64,000 bases of DNA from Lumnitzera littorea (Eukaryota > Streptophyta > Magnoliopsida > Myrtales > Combretaceae). Every line of letters begins with the position of its first letter. Position 1 is the first letter of the stretch. Below, piece after piece: positions 1 through 11,609 of this stretch. The DNA lies in the NCBI GenBank assembly GCA_024138015.1, contig JAMXBB010000002.1:7310301-7374300 (forward strand). Reading direction: 5' to 3'. The notes beneath the pieces were generated by a model. It did no database searches. It had not been told where the DNA came from and saw only the letters and a list, made by a program, of their open reading frames with translations. Position numbers and translations under genes: made by a program.

Positions 1-420
1 TACCGCCGCTACTATTATTAACCACTAATCATCACTACTATTGCCACCAACACCACTACTACTACCGCCATTATCATCTCTCTACTGCCACTATCATTAC
101 CCTGTTACTACAATCATTACTCATCACCATTGCCATCGTTGTCGCCGTCGCCATCCACCATTGTTACTACCACTACTATCCTCATCACTTCTGATCATTG
201 CTATCATTATCACCACTGTTGTCGTTACTATTACCGCAACCACCGTACCCCCTTCCCCTCCTCTAAGTTGCTACTTTCGCCACCACTACCATCGCCATCG
301 TCATCGTTATTGTCATTACCATCTACCACCAACTTCACCACCATTCACAGCTGCCGTTGAACATTATCACTATCTTTGCCTGTAGTCAATTTCCACCACC
401 ATTACCTATTACTTTAGAAT
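1..420. repeat. Low-complexity trinucleotide-rich tract (ACC/ATC/TAC)
   Basis: Nearly every triplet is a variant of ACC, ATC, TAC, CAT or TGC, giving an imperfect pyrimidine-rich trinucleotide repeat. Open frames across it translate into runs of His, Pro, Ser, Leu and Thr, which is what such repeats give in every frame. The tract ends in a short poly-A at about 428-438. I see no coding signal; it is best read as a degenerate microsatellite. Confidence 0.85.
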
Positions 421-2788
421 TATTTGAAAAAAAAAAAATGGATTAAGGGTAATTTGGTCATTAAAGTTTTATTGCGTATTTATTCTTAAGTTTTTTATTA
501 ATCTAATTAAATAAATAATATATATTACATCCTTATTACATTTTCTATGAATTTCAATTACATTCCTCTCTTATTTTATTCAGTTAAGTAAATGGGCTGT
601 CATTGTTTTTAAACATTCAATGAACAAAAGTCAAGTCAACATACCTTTTCCATAGAGATACAACCCTTGAAATTAAATATCTTTATGGAGTAATAATCCT
701 TGAAAGACTAATAAGCATATATGTAATCCTATAACAGAATAGAACTATTGAATCAATCAAAAGCCAACGATACAAACATAGATAACACTTCATTGGAATC
801 TCATAAACTTTATTAGGATAAAGTACTTTAGATCGATTATGTTCCAACTTTTAAGGGAGTTTTTGTTGGAATTTCATGGAGTGATATTCAACTGAGATTA
901 CTTGAAATCAAGTTCAAACATTTATAAGATATGATTAGATAGGTTATCCCCTTTTGCTTGGACCTTATTAACGAGGGATTTTTCCTATAGTTTTGTCATG
1001 TCATGTTTTTTATGGTATTGATCTTATCATCTATCTCACCTTTAATTTATACTTCTTTAAATTGAAATCATTAAATAAATCATGAATTTAATGATTCAGA
1101 TTTAAGAAGATAGAAATAAATGGTAGAATGGACGACATGATCGATCTTGTTAAAATAAGAGAGGGAATCTAAAATTTCCTACTTGGTTAATTGCATTCCC
1201 TTCTCTACACTTGGTTAGAGTCTTGCAAAAAGATTCCAACTAAATCCACATTCATCAAAACGTCATCAACAGCTTCTTGATTTTGGTACCATTTTGATCG
1301 ATGAGTTCTCAAGTGAATCCAATAATTATTCAGTCACTTAGTTAAATAATTCCAAATACATAATTGGTGATGTATACCCTATATTAAATATAAAAGTTTC
1401 ATTTCACTATGCATAGAAAAATAAACTTACTACGAAAAAAAAGAGAGAGAGACTAGCTTCTCTGGAATAGCAGAAGATACAAGGACGGACTCGGGATTGT
1501 ATAACCGAAGGGGTTGAACATCTCCTAATTAATTTTATAAGAAATTAAAAGAATAAACTTTTTACCTTTTTTATTATACATATATATTAAATAAAATTTA
1601 ACAATTAATTTATAAAAAATTAAATTAATATATATTAATTGTATAATTTTTGTTTTTAACCAAAAATAGATTGGAAAAAATATTTGAAGGGGAAAAATTA
1701 AATCAAAAAGAGCAAATTGATATAGATATAAGTATTATACTATTTTTCCATGATAAGTTTATATGATTGTTTCATTAACAATACTAAAAATAGAATATCA
1801 TTTCGAATACAAATTATCGAGTAATCAATTATTCAATAATCTACATTTATTTTATAACTAAAAATTACTTAACCAAGACATAGTATTGGGACTATCTATC
1901 AATAGTTTATATGATATAACTAGAATATCTATAACATGGATAATGTAATTATTATTTATGGTATATTACTAATAAAAAATTATTTAGTTAAATATGATTT
2001 ATAATTAATGAAATTAATATTATTGGTTATTGTGAATAAAAAACTTTAATAAATGTAAAAAAACAAATGTCATTCAAGTAATAAATGTATTTAAAAAAAG
2101 TGAAATAACATAGATGAGACTTGAATCCAAAACCTCATCACATTACATTTTCTTAAAATATGTATTTAATATATATATATATCTATATATATATATATAT
2201 ATATTAATTTACCAACCCCACCCCCGGGTTTGGATACGGTGTATGGGAAGCTGGAGTGATAATAGTGATTACATAATGAATAGAGGATGGTGTTAATATA
2301 GTAATGAGAAGTGGTTGGATCTATATCATTGATGAATAAGATGAGTATATACTTTGCCAACATTGCTCGAAGTTAGTAGCGTCACAATAATCTCCTTTGA
2401 TCGACACTTTTTCTTCTGGATAAATATTGTCTTAGTGACAAATTAAACTGTGTTTGTCAAAGCATAGCTTCATCGGACGAAACTATAAATATAAAATATA
2501 CCTCCATAACAACATCAACCACCTAAGATATATCTATAAGAATCTTGTTAAAAACCATAGTTATACACTTGTCTATAAACCGTACGAGTGTTTTTTCTTT
2601 CCCTTGTAAAATTTGGATTAGAAGTTCCCGTAAAATTTATAGCTACTGTTTTAAAATTTCCACATTTTTATTATTAAATAAATTTAATAACTTACCAAAG
2701 CAACTATTAATAGAATTCCTTAAGAGTAAAATTTTCTATCACCTCTCTCAATTTGATTTTTTTTTTTCATTAAAATAAACCTTAACGG
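421..2788. other. AT-rich intergenic sequence, no gene seen
   Basis: Strongly AT-rich with dense stops in all frames. Short A-rich tracts and one AT microsatellite are the only ordered features. Nothing resembles a plant exon or a recognisable transposon protein. Confidence 0.6.
2168..2206. repeat. (AT)n microsatellite
   Basis: About 19 AT units with one C interruption near 2183. The small open frames over it on both strands are by-products of the repeat. Confidence 0.9.
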
Positions 2789-2789
2789 G

Positions 2790-2830
2790 AAAAAAAAAAA
2801 AAAAAAAAACCACACACACACACACACACA
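2790..2830. repeat. Poly-A followed by (CA)n microsatellite
   Basis: About 20 A residues are followed by about 10 CA units. The same poly-A plus CA arrangement recurs at 15260-15304. Such junctions often mark the tail of an old retroposed sequence, but no body of one can be recognised upstream. Confidence 0.85.
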
Positions 2831-2863
2831 TGAAAAAGCATAATTTATCCCCGTAGAACAGAT

Positions 2864-3166
2864 TTCATGAGGTAGTCTGCAGCTCTGTTGTCTCATCAAA
2901 CGCTTCCCTGAAGATAATATTAGCAGAACTGGAGATGTTTTGCCTGCAAATATCAAACATAATTTTATTAATAACACAGTACTGCACAATTATTATATTA
3001 TATGACAACCATGTTACATAATTATTATTAATAACACATAAATTTATATTATTAAAACGAACCCAATAATTCGATGAGATGGTCAGCAGCTCTGGTGGCT
3101 GGTGCCTCATGAAGCACTTCCTCAAGATAACGTTAGCAGAACCCGAGATCTTTTGCCTGAAAACAC
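2864..3166. repeat. Two diverged copies of a ~100-bp segment in direct repeat
   Basis: A segment at about 2864-2955 recurs at about 3070-3165. Blocks such as TTAGCAGAAC and TTTTGCCTG are shared and the rest is substituted. The copies are separated by about 110 bp of AT-rich sequence. In both copies the same forward frame and the same reverse frame stay open, so a duplicated short exon is possible. I do not recognise the encoded peptide in either direction. Confidence 0.5.
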
Positions 3167-5209
3167 TAAAAATGGATTCAAGGAGGTCGATATGAAAATT
3201 TGTATTGCATTAGTTTCAGTAACTGAAAATGTTGTAATAATGTGGGGATTTATGTGAAAAAATCTCTAAGTAAAAAATAATGAATAATCAAATATATAAG
3301 TTCTAATGAGCTCATTTTAACTATTTAATTTAAAAATTATAATCTGATATTGATAAAATATTTATCATTATAACTTTATAAATTAATATTACAAACCCCC
3401 ATAATTCATGTATAGAATACTTAACTATGAGTTATCACATTATATATTATGATTATGATTAAATCAGTATTTAGATGCATAATTGAGTAGGTTTTATTAA
3501 TTTTATTTTGATATAGTGGAATGAAAAAACCTCATTTTTATTCTCTTTTAATCTATTCTATTGGAAGATCAATAATTTATATTATTATATTATAACAATT
3601 TTTATAGCTTGTTTCAAATTAAATTACGTGGAATACATAGTAAATTCACTGATTTTGTGAATTATCTTTTTCATCAGTTTGATAATCGCAATTTCATCCG
3701 AATTGTGTAATCAATAACGTTCTCTTTTTCAACCAAAACAGCATTTCTGTGAGGACATTAAAATGTGGGACCGGTTGATGGTGTCTTCCATAAAGTTTTC
3801 CTTTTCTAATTTAGCTATTAGATTTTTTTATGGTTACGTTAATTATATAGCGTCATTATAACGTTGTCTAATATAATTTACTGTAAAAAGTTAATGGATC
3901 ATCTTTTCTCTTTTCTTTTTTCATTTAATTAATTGTTTTTTTTTTAAATATTTTTATTCAACCTATTCACCTATTATTCAGATAACAGGTTAAATTATTT
4001 TAATAAAATAGATAGTATAAATTAATTTTTTGTAAATTAATGATTAAATTGGCTATATTACTGGAGAAACTTTCCAACTACTTAGGCTACCGTAAAATTC
4101 TGGAAATTTCGATAAGACATCTCACATTACATGTTTTTCTAGAACAATTATGTTCCCAAATTTTTTGTTTTTTCAGAAGTTATTGGTCAATACAGAAAGC
4201 TATCTTGCAAAACAATTAATTCAATGCATGAGCGTTGATTTCATGTTGTTGAAAGGTCAATTCATTGTAAATTATGACTTCACTGACTGCATCCTTCATG
4301 GGATTTTTTTTTTTCTTTTTTTAATGGAGGGATTTGAACCATGGAATTCTCGTGAAAGGATAAAGTTCACACTCATTAGGCTTTAAGCCTTGAGCAAAAG
4401 ATTAAACAGTGTTTTTATAAACGTCCTCCTTTAAATTTAGAGAGTTGATAATTGGGGTGAAATTTGTATCACGAAAATAAGCTGAAAATCATATAAGTAA
4501 ATGACATTTTCTTTAAAAAAAAAAAAAAAAGAGTATCAAAGAGTAATCATTTTCTTATGATATTGCTTTCATTGCGTTCCATTTGTATTATATGAATTTT
4601 ATAATGATAAAAACTAGTTAGAATCTTTTATTTTGGTTCTCGTCTATCTTTTGGGTGAGACATAACAGCCTGACTCTGCTTGACCGAGAAAAAGGAGGCT
4701 CTTGGGTATTATCCGCAAAATTTTACTTTTAGAGATTTTCATGATAATACTAATAAAATAATATTATTATTATTGATATATGAAAACTTAATTTATGCCA
4801 TCTATTTTATTAAAATAGCTTAATATGTTACTTACACAATATGTCAACTAATTAATTAATTAAGAATAAGAGAGAGAAAAAATAACTTATTAACCTTCCA
4901 TAATAAATTATCTTAACCAATATACTATCAATATTACCGTAAAAAAATCTTTTACGTTTATGATAACATCAATTTGTTAACTTTGTACATTTCTACTAAT
5001 TTCAATATTAGTAATATTGCAAGTGTGTTTGATTCCTTTTTCTTTAAAATTGTAGTGTGATACAGATGAAAAGAAACAGAGGGAAATATGAAAAGTTTAT
5101 GTGCACTCTTATTAATTTTTCATTAAAAAAAGAGATGATAATGGTATTATTGATGCTAAGATTATGTTTATAAAAGATACTTTTTCAGTATCAAGCGGCT
5201 TAAAATTGT
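3167..5209. other. AT-rich intergenic sequence, no gene seen
   Basis: Long AT-rich stretch with homopolymer runs (for example 4515-4531). The only small frame of note, at 4150-4386, is rich in Phe and Leu and has no domain or codon signature. It looks like a chance frame. Confidence 0.55.
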
Positions 5210-5405
5210 TTATATGGTATGTTTAGTAGAGGGGGATGGTTTCCATTCCCTCCAGTCCTCAAGTGACCCTCCGTTCCGTTGTTCACTTGTCCTTAAGCTC
5301 CATAGAATTGAAATTCCTCGGAATGCTATAGAATTTGATGGCACCGCAGAATTTGCATTCCCCAACATCGGCATTTTATAATCCCATGAGTGCCCTCTGA
5401 CCAAA
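5210..5405. other. Moderately GC-rich unique segment, possible MITE remnant
   Basis: Base composition rises sharply above the surroundings. The segment contains several GGAAT/ATTCC-like words in both orientations, as in some plant miniature elements. No terminal inverted repeat or target duplication could be defined, so the identity is open. Confidence 0.25.
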
Positions 5406-5487
5406 TAAAATAATTACGTCTATCCCTTACATATCCATCATCCCAACGTTCGTCACTCTTCATCCACACCCATAAATGATTGATTAG

Positions 5488-5757
5488 GGTTTCTCCACAA
5501 GCCTAAAACCCAACCGATGCACTGCTGTTTCTCCATCCCAAGATCAATCCTTGGGTTTCTCGTCAAGCTTCTCTCTAAATCGGTGTATTAGGGTTCCACG
5601 ACAGCGACAATCATCGCATGTGAAGTGCTTCTCCTCAGTTACCCCCAAACAACCGCCAGCTCTGAAGTTGCAGGCCAAATCTAAAGCCAATCTCCAGTCG
5701 CGTTCAAGGGTCGACGAAGGAAGAGTAAGCACTCTTCTTGATTCAAGCACGTCATAG
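5488..5757 (+). pseudogene. Gene-like GC-richer fragment, possible first exon with N-terminal targeting sequence
   Basis: An open frame runs from about 5488 to a TAG at 5755-5757. It has no in-frame ATG: the frame can begin only from TTG at 5551. The encoded stretch is rich in Ser, Arg and Lys with few acidic residues, as in plastid or mitochondrial targeting peptides. The stop-free GC-richer block stands out from its AT-rich surroundings. An A|GTAAGC donor-like word occurs at about 5725. There is no downstream exon that I can join to it and no recognisable family. It is probably a broken first exon or a pseudogene fragment; a real gene with an unseen start is possible. Confidence 0.3.
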
Positions 5758-6829
5758 ACGGTTTTTACGAATGTTACGTGCTAATTGGAAAAACTACAGT
5801 GAAATTTCTTCTTTTATATTTGTTTTTTTTTCTATTAATTTAAGTACAGACATTTTTAGATATTTCTTGTTCTATTGACCACGAATTCAAATACTTTCAA
5901 CTAAACATTATAATATCTATTCCCTATTATTACACATCAATTCCATTCTTCAGTTATTTTACAGCTAACTAAATATGCCAATAAAGTTTAAGCATCCTGA
6001 CACGTTTATTAGTACGCGAGTACCTATATTGGTACCAAAGCATCCTTTTCTTTTCTTTTTTTTTTAATCCTTTGAGGTCGGACATCGTGTTAGACAATTG
6101 TGCTAGCGAATTATGTCATTGCTTCTATTTATTTATTTTTTGGTAAAAATAAATAAAATGAAATTAGTATAATATTTGCTAATAAAAATATTATATTTTG
6201 TATATTGATTCGAAAAATAATAATAATATAAGATTGGTAAAACATTTTAAAAAATCATAAATAACTTTAGTTAAATGTCTACTTATAAAGCAGGGAGATG
6301 TTTAAAAAAGAGGCTTTCTTAGGATGCTAATGTTAGCGAGACACTCTAAAAACTTTTTTTAAATACCCACTTCTATAAACACACACTAAGAGTAAGTTTA
6401 TAAGTACAGTGTTTGGAGAGGTGTTTTAGAGTATGACATCAATATCTTAAGTATCTCTCTTATTTTTATCCCATCAATTAGATATTCAACATTATATCGA
6501 CCTATCCTAAGTGAGTAAGAAATTAGCCAACGGATCGTGCCTTTAGCTAGGTCCCATTGTAGCTAGCTATTTGGTCGCTACCGCTTGATCAGCAACTTGA
6601 CCTCTGACCTCTTGCTAAAGTTTCTATAGCTCAATATCAATCCCTTGATCCATATTATTAGAAGCTCGATTGTCAAGGCTTGCTGTAGCTGGTTAGTTGG
6701 TCTCATTAAACGTAGTTTAAACGGGCGTTAGTAGAGATAGGAAGAGGTTAGAAATTTTGACCTTCTCCACCCATACACTCTTTAATTGTTCAATATACAG
6801 AATTTTGACAGAAATTCAAAACCAAAGAA
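5758..6829. other. Intergenic sequence, possibly decayed retroelement leader
   Basis: AT-rich to about 6500, then a mixed-composition stretch (6500-6770) with repeated tagctagct/cttgacctctgacc words. It lies directly upstream of the Tat gag remnant and might be its decayed LTR or leader. No LTR boundary is visible. Confidence 0.35.
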
Positions 6830-8165
6830 TTCTATAATTGCTAGAAAGGATAATGGAGAATCCTTCTTAGAGGAATTCAGATAAGTATTGTGACTTCCAT
6901 TGTGATAGAGGTCATGATACTGATGAATGTGTATGATTGTAGAATGCTATTGAAGATGTCATCTAAAGATGATACCTAAGAAAATTTCTAACCCATGATG
7001 CGTAAAACATTGAGAGATTAATCCAAAAAGGGAGGATTGCTTAAAATGAAGATGAACCACCTATTTAGGATGGTAGGGATGGTCGCCAAAATGGTAACAA
7101 CAGCAATAGAGTGTTGAATAGTGTTATAAACACTGTAGTAGGCAGTCCTTCTAATTTAGGTTGATCTTGCTCTTTAAACTCAACTAACATCTTTGACCAT
7201 ATTTGTAATGTGCAAGATAAGAAATTGAAAGTTAACAACTCAATCTCCTTTTTGGAAAGGGACTTTGAGGCCATCTAAAAGCCTTAAGATGATGCTTTGG
7301 TCAATAGTGCAAGGATTGCTAATTTCGAAGTTAAGAAGATTTTAGTAGATATAAGAAGCTCAATTGAAATCATTTTGTAGCATGCATACGAACAAATGAA
7401 ACCAAAGATTACGACATAACTCAAGTCTTATAACTACAATCGTTATGCTTTTAATAATCAACCTATAAGTGTCTCAAGAGTAATTACTCTCTTTATTTAG
7501 ATTGGGGACAGTAATAATGTGGTAGAAGATAAAGTAGATTTTCTTGTAGTCAAATGTTGGTTGCCTTACAATATTATTATGAGCCGGCCTAGTTAAAACT
7601 TATTCGGCATAGTTTCTTCGATAGCATATTTGAAAGCTAAGTTTTACACTTCTACTAAAGTCGATGTATGTCAAGGAGACCAATAGCTTGCGAGGTCTTC
7701 ATATTTAAAAGCCCTTCAGCTCAAGGAATCTTTCCAAATTAAGGCAAATCTAGACAAGAAACATGGTGACCCATGAAAGCTCAAAGAAGGAATTGAAAAG
7801 ATACAACTTAAAAATGAACTAGAGAAAAAAAGACAAAAATTGGAAAATCCCTACCTCTAGAGTTGTGTGAAGACTTGATATGTTTTTCTAGAGATAATGC
7901 CAATGTGTTTCCTTGGTCTCCACTTGACATGCCTAATAAACCTTTAGAGTTTATGATGCATAAGTTGAAGATACATCCAAATGCTAAGGTAATGTATCAA
8001 AAGAAAAGATATTTTGCCTCAAAACGACAAGCGGTAATTGAGGAAGAAGTTTAGAAACTATTAAAAGTGGGATTCACAAGGGAGTAGTCTTATGTGACCT
8101 AGTTGGCTAACTACATGTTTGTCAAGATATTAAACAGCAAATAGAGAATGTGTATTGACTTTTTG
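6830..8165 (+). mobile_element. Degenerate Tat-lineage Ty3/gypsy fragment (gag zinc knuckle, protease, start of RT)
   Basis: Read through stops and small frameshifts, three blocks appear in gag-pol order. (1) At 6885-7000, a gag C-terminus with the zinc-knuckle-like pattern YCDFHxDRGHDTDEC, followed by the usual LQNAIEDVI helix, read through stops. (2) At 7290-7700, the protease region, where the D-T/S-G active-site triad has become Asp-Ile-Arg followed by SS, then a YNYxxYAFNNQPI stretch. (3) At 7863-8165, the N-terminal RT segment with FxWSPxDMP, a KKR-FA motif and an MCIDF block, after which homology stops abruptly. No LTR, PBS or integrase is visible. The lineage call rests on the gag and protease motifs, which resemble Tat/Ogre/Retand elements. 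It is non-functional. Confidence 0.8.
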
Positions 8166-8807
8166 TTCTTTTGCAGATCATGAATACTAACCCAGATTTT
8201 GATGATAATACCTTTACTTTACAAAAGGGTGTTTATCTCATGCCAAACAAAAGTGCTTAACTCAATTTTTAAATGTTTTATAAATCTCATATCAAAACTA
8301 TTTTGTAAAGAATACATAAAAAATTACCCACTTATTATGGGAACTTATACCAATCAAAGTAACCAAACAAACAACCCAATCTTATTAAGCACCAAACACC
8401 TTTGGACTCTTGGTGTATGAACTATGAGAAAAAATAAAATAATGCCAAGCACCTTTTATAAACGAACGAGGACTGCTAGCTACGATAGTATGTTGGCATT
8501 GACAGCCTCTTCGACAGATTGCTCTTATCGGACTGGGAGCCCGTCTTCGACTTCTCAAGGTTCCAACATTTAGAAGTTTGACCGTCCATAGAAGAAAACC
8601 TTGCAAAATGGTTTCCATATTAATCGATTATTTCACCCGAAATGAAATTCCGACTTTCCAACACGTGTCTCTGTTGATTTCTTTCGTTGATTGTTAATCA
8701 TACTTAATGATTTTTTTTTTTTTTGAGTCTCTCTCTCTCTCCATATTATCAATGACTCTCCTCTTTCTTTGGAAATTTGCAATGTACAAATCGATATAAA
8801 TAAAAGG
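8166..8807. other. Unassigned intergenic sequence with CT microsatellite
   Basis: After the retroelement break at 8165 no homology is recognisable. A mixed-composition block at 8470-8640 has no recognisable protein in any frame. A T-run followed by (CT)n lies at 8710-8743. Confidence 0.5.
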
Positions 8808-9836
8808 ATAAGTTATTTAATCATCTCTATGAATTTTGTAAACTGTATTATTGATTTCCTGTTTTTCCAAAATAAAACAGATACACTCCTATTTTAACCT
8901 ACGTAAACGATGACGTGATACAAATATTTGATGTATCATTGTGATATCATTGCCACATCAACATTATTAATGATTTTATTTAAATATTATAATTATATAT
9001 AAATATTAACTAACTGAATAATAATAAAATGTAGAAAAATAAAAGAAATGCAGAAAATGTGTTTTAATATTAGCACCCAACATTTATATATTATAATTTA
9101 TAAGTACAAACATATATATCAAATAAATTAATAAAAGTTTATTTTTGACCATTCAGTCGGAGGAGGCCACTAGACAAAATCAATGCGTCATATATATGTT
9201 TCACCTACCCATTTATCCGAACTTTTTTTGTTGGATAAGATAAAATAAGACCAGACTCCTACCCTTAACGCACCTTCCACGTCTAATTAACGGCTGCAGC
9301 CTAATTACTATGGTTTTATAGGATTATATAGCCTTCAGAAGAATATTTTTAAAACTCGCCATTACAGCAAAATATACTTAGATAAATCTAATCTATTGAA
9401 TGGTGCTATCGCAAAATAATCGGTCTGTAAAAGAATTAAAAATATATTGGAGCTCGTCTGATTATTTTTATCATTTTCTTTTTTATACTCACAACCTTTG
9501 TAAGGTTGACCATATCCTATGGTTCAAATTTAAATAATTTTCAATCTAATGAGGGTGTAAATATATTACATAACGTAAATAATATATGAAACATTGAGTC
9601 ATGCAATTAAAAAATTGTATTTGTCTTTTCTATGTAATTTTTTTCTGTATTTATTTTAACTTTTTATTTTTTATTAGTTAATATTTATATGTAATTATAA
9701 TATTTAAATAAAATTATTAATAATGCCGGCATCGTGATAACACAACATTTGTGTCATGTCACGTCCAGGTAGGCAAAATAAAGGTGAATCTGTTATATTT
9801 TGAAAAAGTAGAGTGTCGATACAATTAATAAAATTT
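8808..9836. mobile_element. Foldback/MITE-like element with ~220-bp terminal inverted repeats
   Basis: The left arm (about 8808-9030) and the reverse complement of the right arm (about 9615-9836) align along most of their length. Shared blocks include a 20-base ATTTTATTTAAATATTATAA core, AACAGAT and ACATAAATATTAACTAA-like words. The middle, about 580 bp, has no coding capacity. Long inverted arms around a short non-coding core fit non-autonomous foldback or MULE-type elements. No clean 8-11 bp target duplication could be fixed because the outer few bases are diverged. Confidence 0.65.
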
Positions 9837-10941
9837 ACCCCAAATAAAAATATTCATGCAGATGTTTATTTTATATGTGTTCTAGTAAGGAATTGCTAGA
9901 GAGATATATATATATCAAACAACAAATATAATAAATAAGAAAATGCCTAATTTATATTCCCTTGAATCTTAGATGTATGGGAAAATCGAGTATAATGAAA
10001 TGATTTTTTTTTTTTTTTTTACAATCTTATAGACAAATACTCTATGTACACATGATAAGAATCAATATAAGAAAGATTAACATTCCACTACTTATCTCTC
10101 TTGCAAAAATATGAACGTACTACTTCAAAAACCTTATATTTCTTTATTTCTTATTTATGAAGCTAAAAATCACCTTAGCAACAATATTTAACAAAACCCT
10201 TTATTTATTCTTGCATCCAATAAATGTGTGAAATAGGATTAAGAAACCAGTTCGAACAGATGATAAGTCCTTTCATGGCAAATATGAATAAATTTCTGAG
10301 ATACTTAACTAAGATTTTAAATGAAAAAAATTTTCATCTTTCTAATGCACTTTTGTTTTTAAGGGAAAATTATAAAAAAAAAAAAAAACGATCCTCTTTC
10401 TAGTATTTTTGTAAGCTCATGTGCCATGTTAATTATTCTTTTGGAAAAACACATGGTCCTGAACTCCTGCTTTGTCACTATCGTCAATGTTAGTTAAGGA
10501 ATGGGTCAACTTTTGATCGATTCATAGCAATTAATCTAATAAAATAATATTATTAAATAATTTAATAAAAATGAAAAAATTTATATAAAATTTTAAAAAA
10601 GTAAAAAAAAAAAAACAGAAAAATAAATTTCATACCTTAGAATGGGTAGCCGATTATCCTCGAGGCTATGTGAGGTAAACGAAGAATCCCCATTAACTTC
10701 GGTAGGAAGCCATCAGGTTAGTGACCCAAGTTTTCAATCATCTTTCTTATTTATTTATTTATTTTCTCTTCTTTTTTATTTTTGGAAGTGTATGGCCATC
10801 CACCATCCAAGTGGTTAGTCACTTTTTAATTTTTGTGAAATTATTTAATCAAATAAATTTGAGTGAATTAATTATCATGGGCCAATGAGAAATTGATATG
10901 TGTCTTCTAACTAATATTAACAAATAATGATAAAACAAAAG

Positions 10942-10981
<40 letters not shown>

Positions 10982-11500
10982 TTATAACAGGTCATTTTTT
11001 CAACATAATTGTAGGGGTTTTTTTTTTTCAATTTTCCTTATAAAATAGGTTTTAATATTGAATTTTCTTTTTTTAAAAAAAAAAAAAATTTCTCATCTTT
11101 AAAGACTCATCAAGTCTCTCACATAATTATCTTAATTTTCGGATCCTCCCCGTTTCTCTCCATTTTCTCTTAACAAACCGCTGTTTATAGCCATGGTAGG
11201 TTTACTTTTATTCTTGGCATTATTGCCCATCACACTTGGTGGGACCCTTTCTCCATCACCCAATCAAAGACTAGAAGCCATCAAATATGGTCGACAGTCA
11301 TCTTTAATTTCCAAATGTAAGAAAAACATGACCACATCCACACATTTTCTTGTGAACTAGCAGCTCCCGTTGGAGCGTTAAGAAAACCAGAAAAAAAAAA
11401 AAAAAAACACTCACACTCACACTCACACACACCTCTCCTCACAATTTACATTCAACACCTACCCACTTTTATATCCCGTGTCCCATGATATTCTCTTTTA
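9837..11500. other. Intergenic / upstream region of the DUF688 gene
   Basis: AT-rich, with several homopolymer runs (10005-10020, 10376-10388, 11076-11088). No coding signal. The proximal 150 bp becomes C-rich, ending in a CACTCA/CACACA tract at about 11408-11432 that lies roughly 70 bp upstream of the TATA box. Confidence 0.6.
10942..10981. repeat. (TA)n(TG)n compound microsatellite
   Basis: About 14 TA units run directly into about 6 TG units. Confidence 0.9.
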
Positions 11501-11501
11501 C

Positions 11502-11508
11502 TATAAAA
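11502..11508 (+). promoter_or_regulatory. TATA box of the DUF688 gene
   Basis: A TATAAAA match lies 102 bp upstream of the start codon, in a C-rich promoter context. A transcription start about 30 bp downstream (about 11535) would leave a leader of roughly 75 nt. This is the best TATA candidate in the upstream kilobase with correct spacing. Confidence 0.65.
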
Positions 11509-11597
11509 ACCCTCCACAACTCATCATAACCTTAACATAAACCCTTTAACCTTATTGTGCACGAGATATATATACATATATACCTATATATCGTTGC

Positions 11598-11606
11598 ATG
11601 AAATAA
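11598..11606 (+). promoter_or_regulatory. Two-codon upstream ORF abutting the main start
   Basis: An ATG-AAA-TAA mini-ORF ends three bases before the main ATG at 11610. If the leader begins near 11535 this is the first ATG on the mRNA, so scanning ribosomes would meet it first. Its use is unknown and is an inference from position only. Confidence 0.5.
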
Positions 11607-11609
11607 TAC

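Noticed and set aside
41..385. 114-codon forward frame rich in His, Pro, Leu and Ser
   Set aside because: It is a translation of the imperfect trinucleotide repeat; the overlapping frame is equally open and equally repetitive.
4321..4345. GGATTTGAACC word resembling a tRNA B box
   Set aside because: No A box at the right distance and no pairing stems; such words are common in plant repeats.
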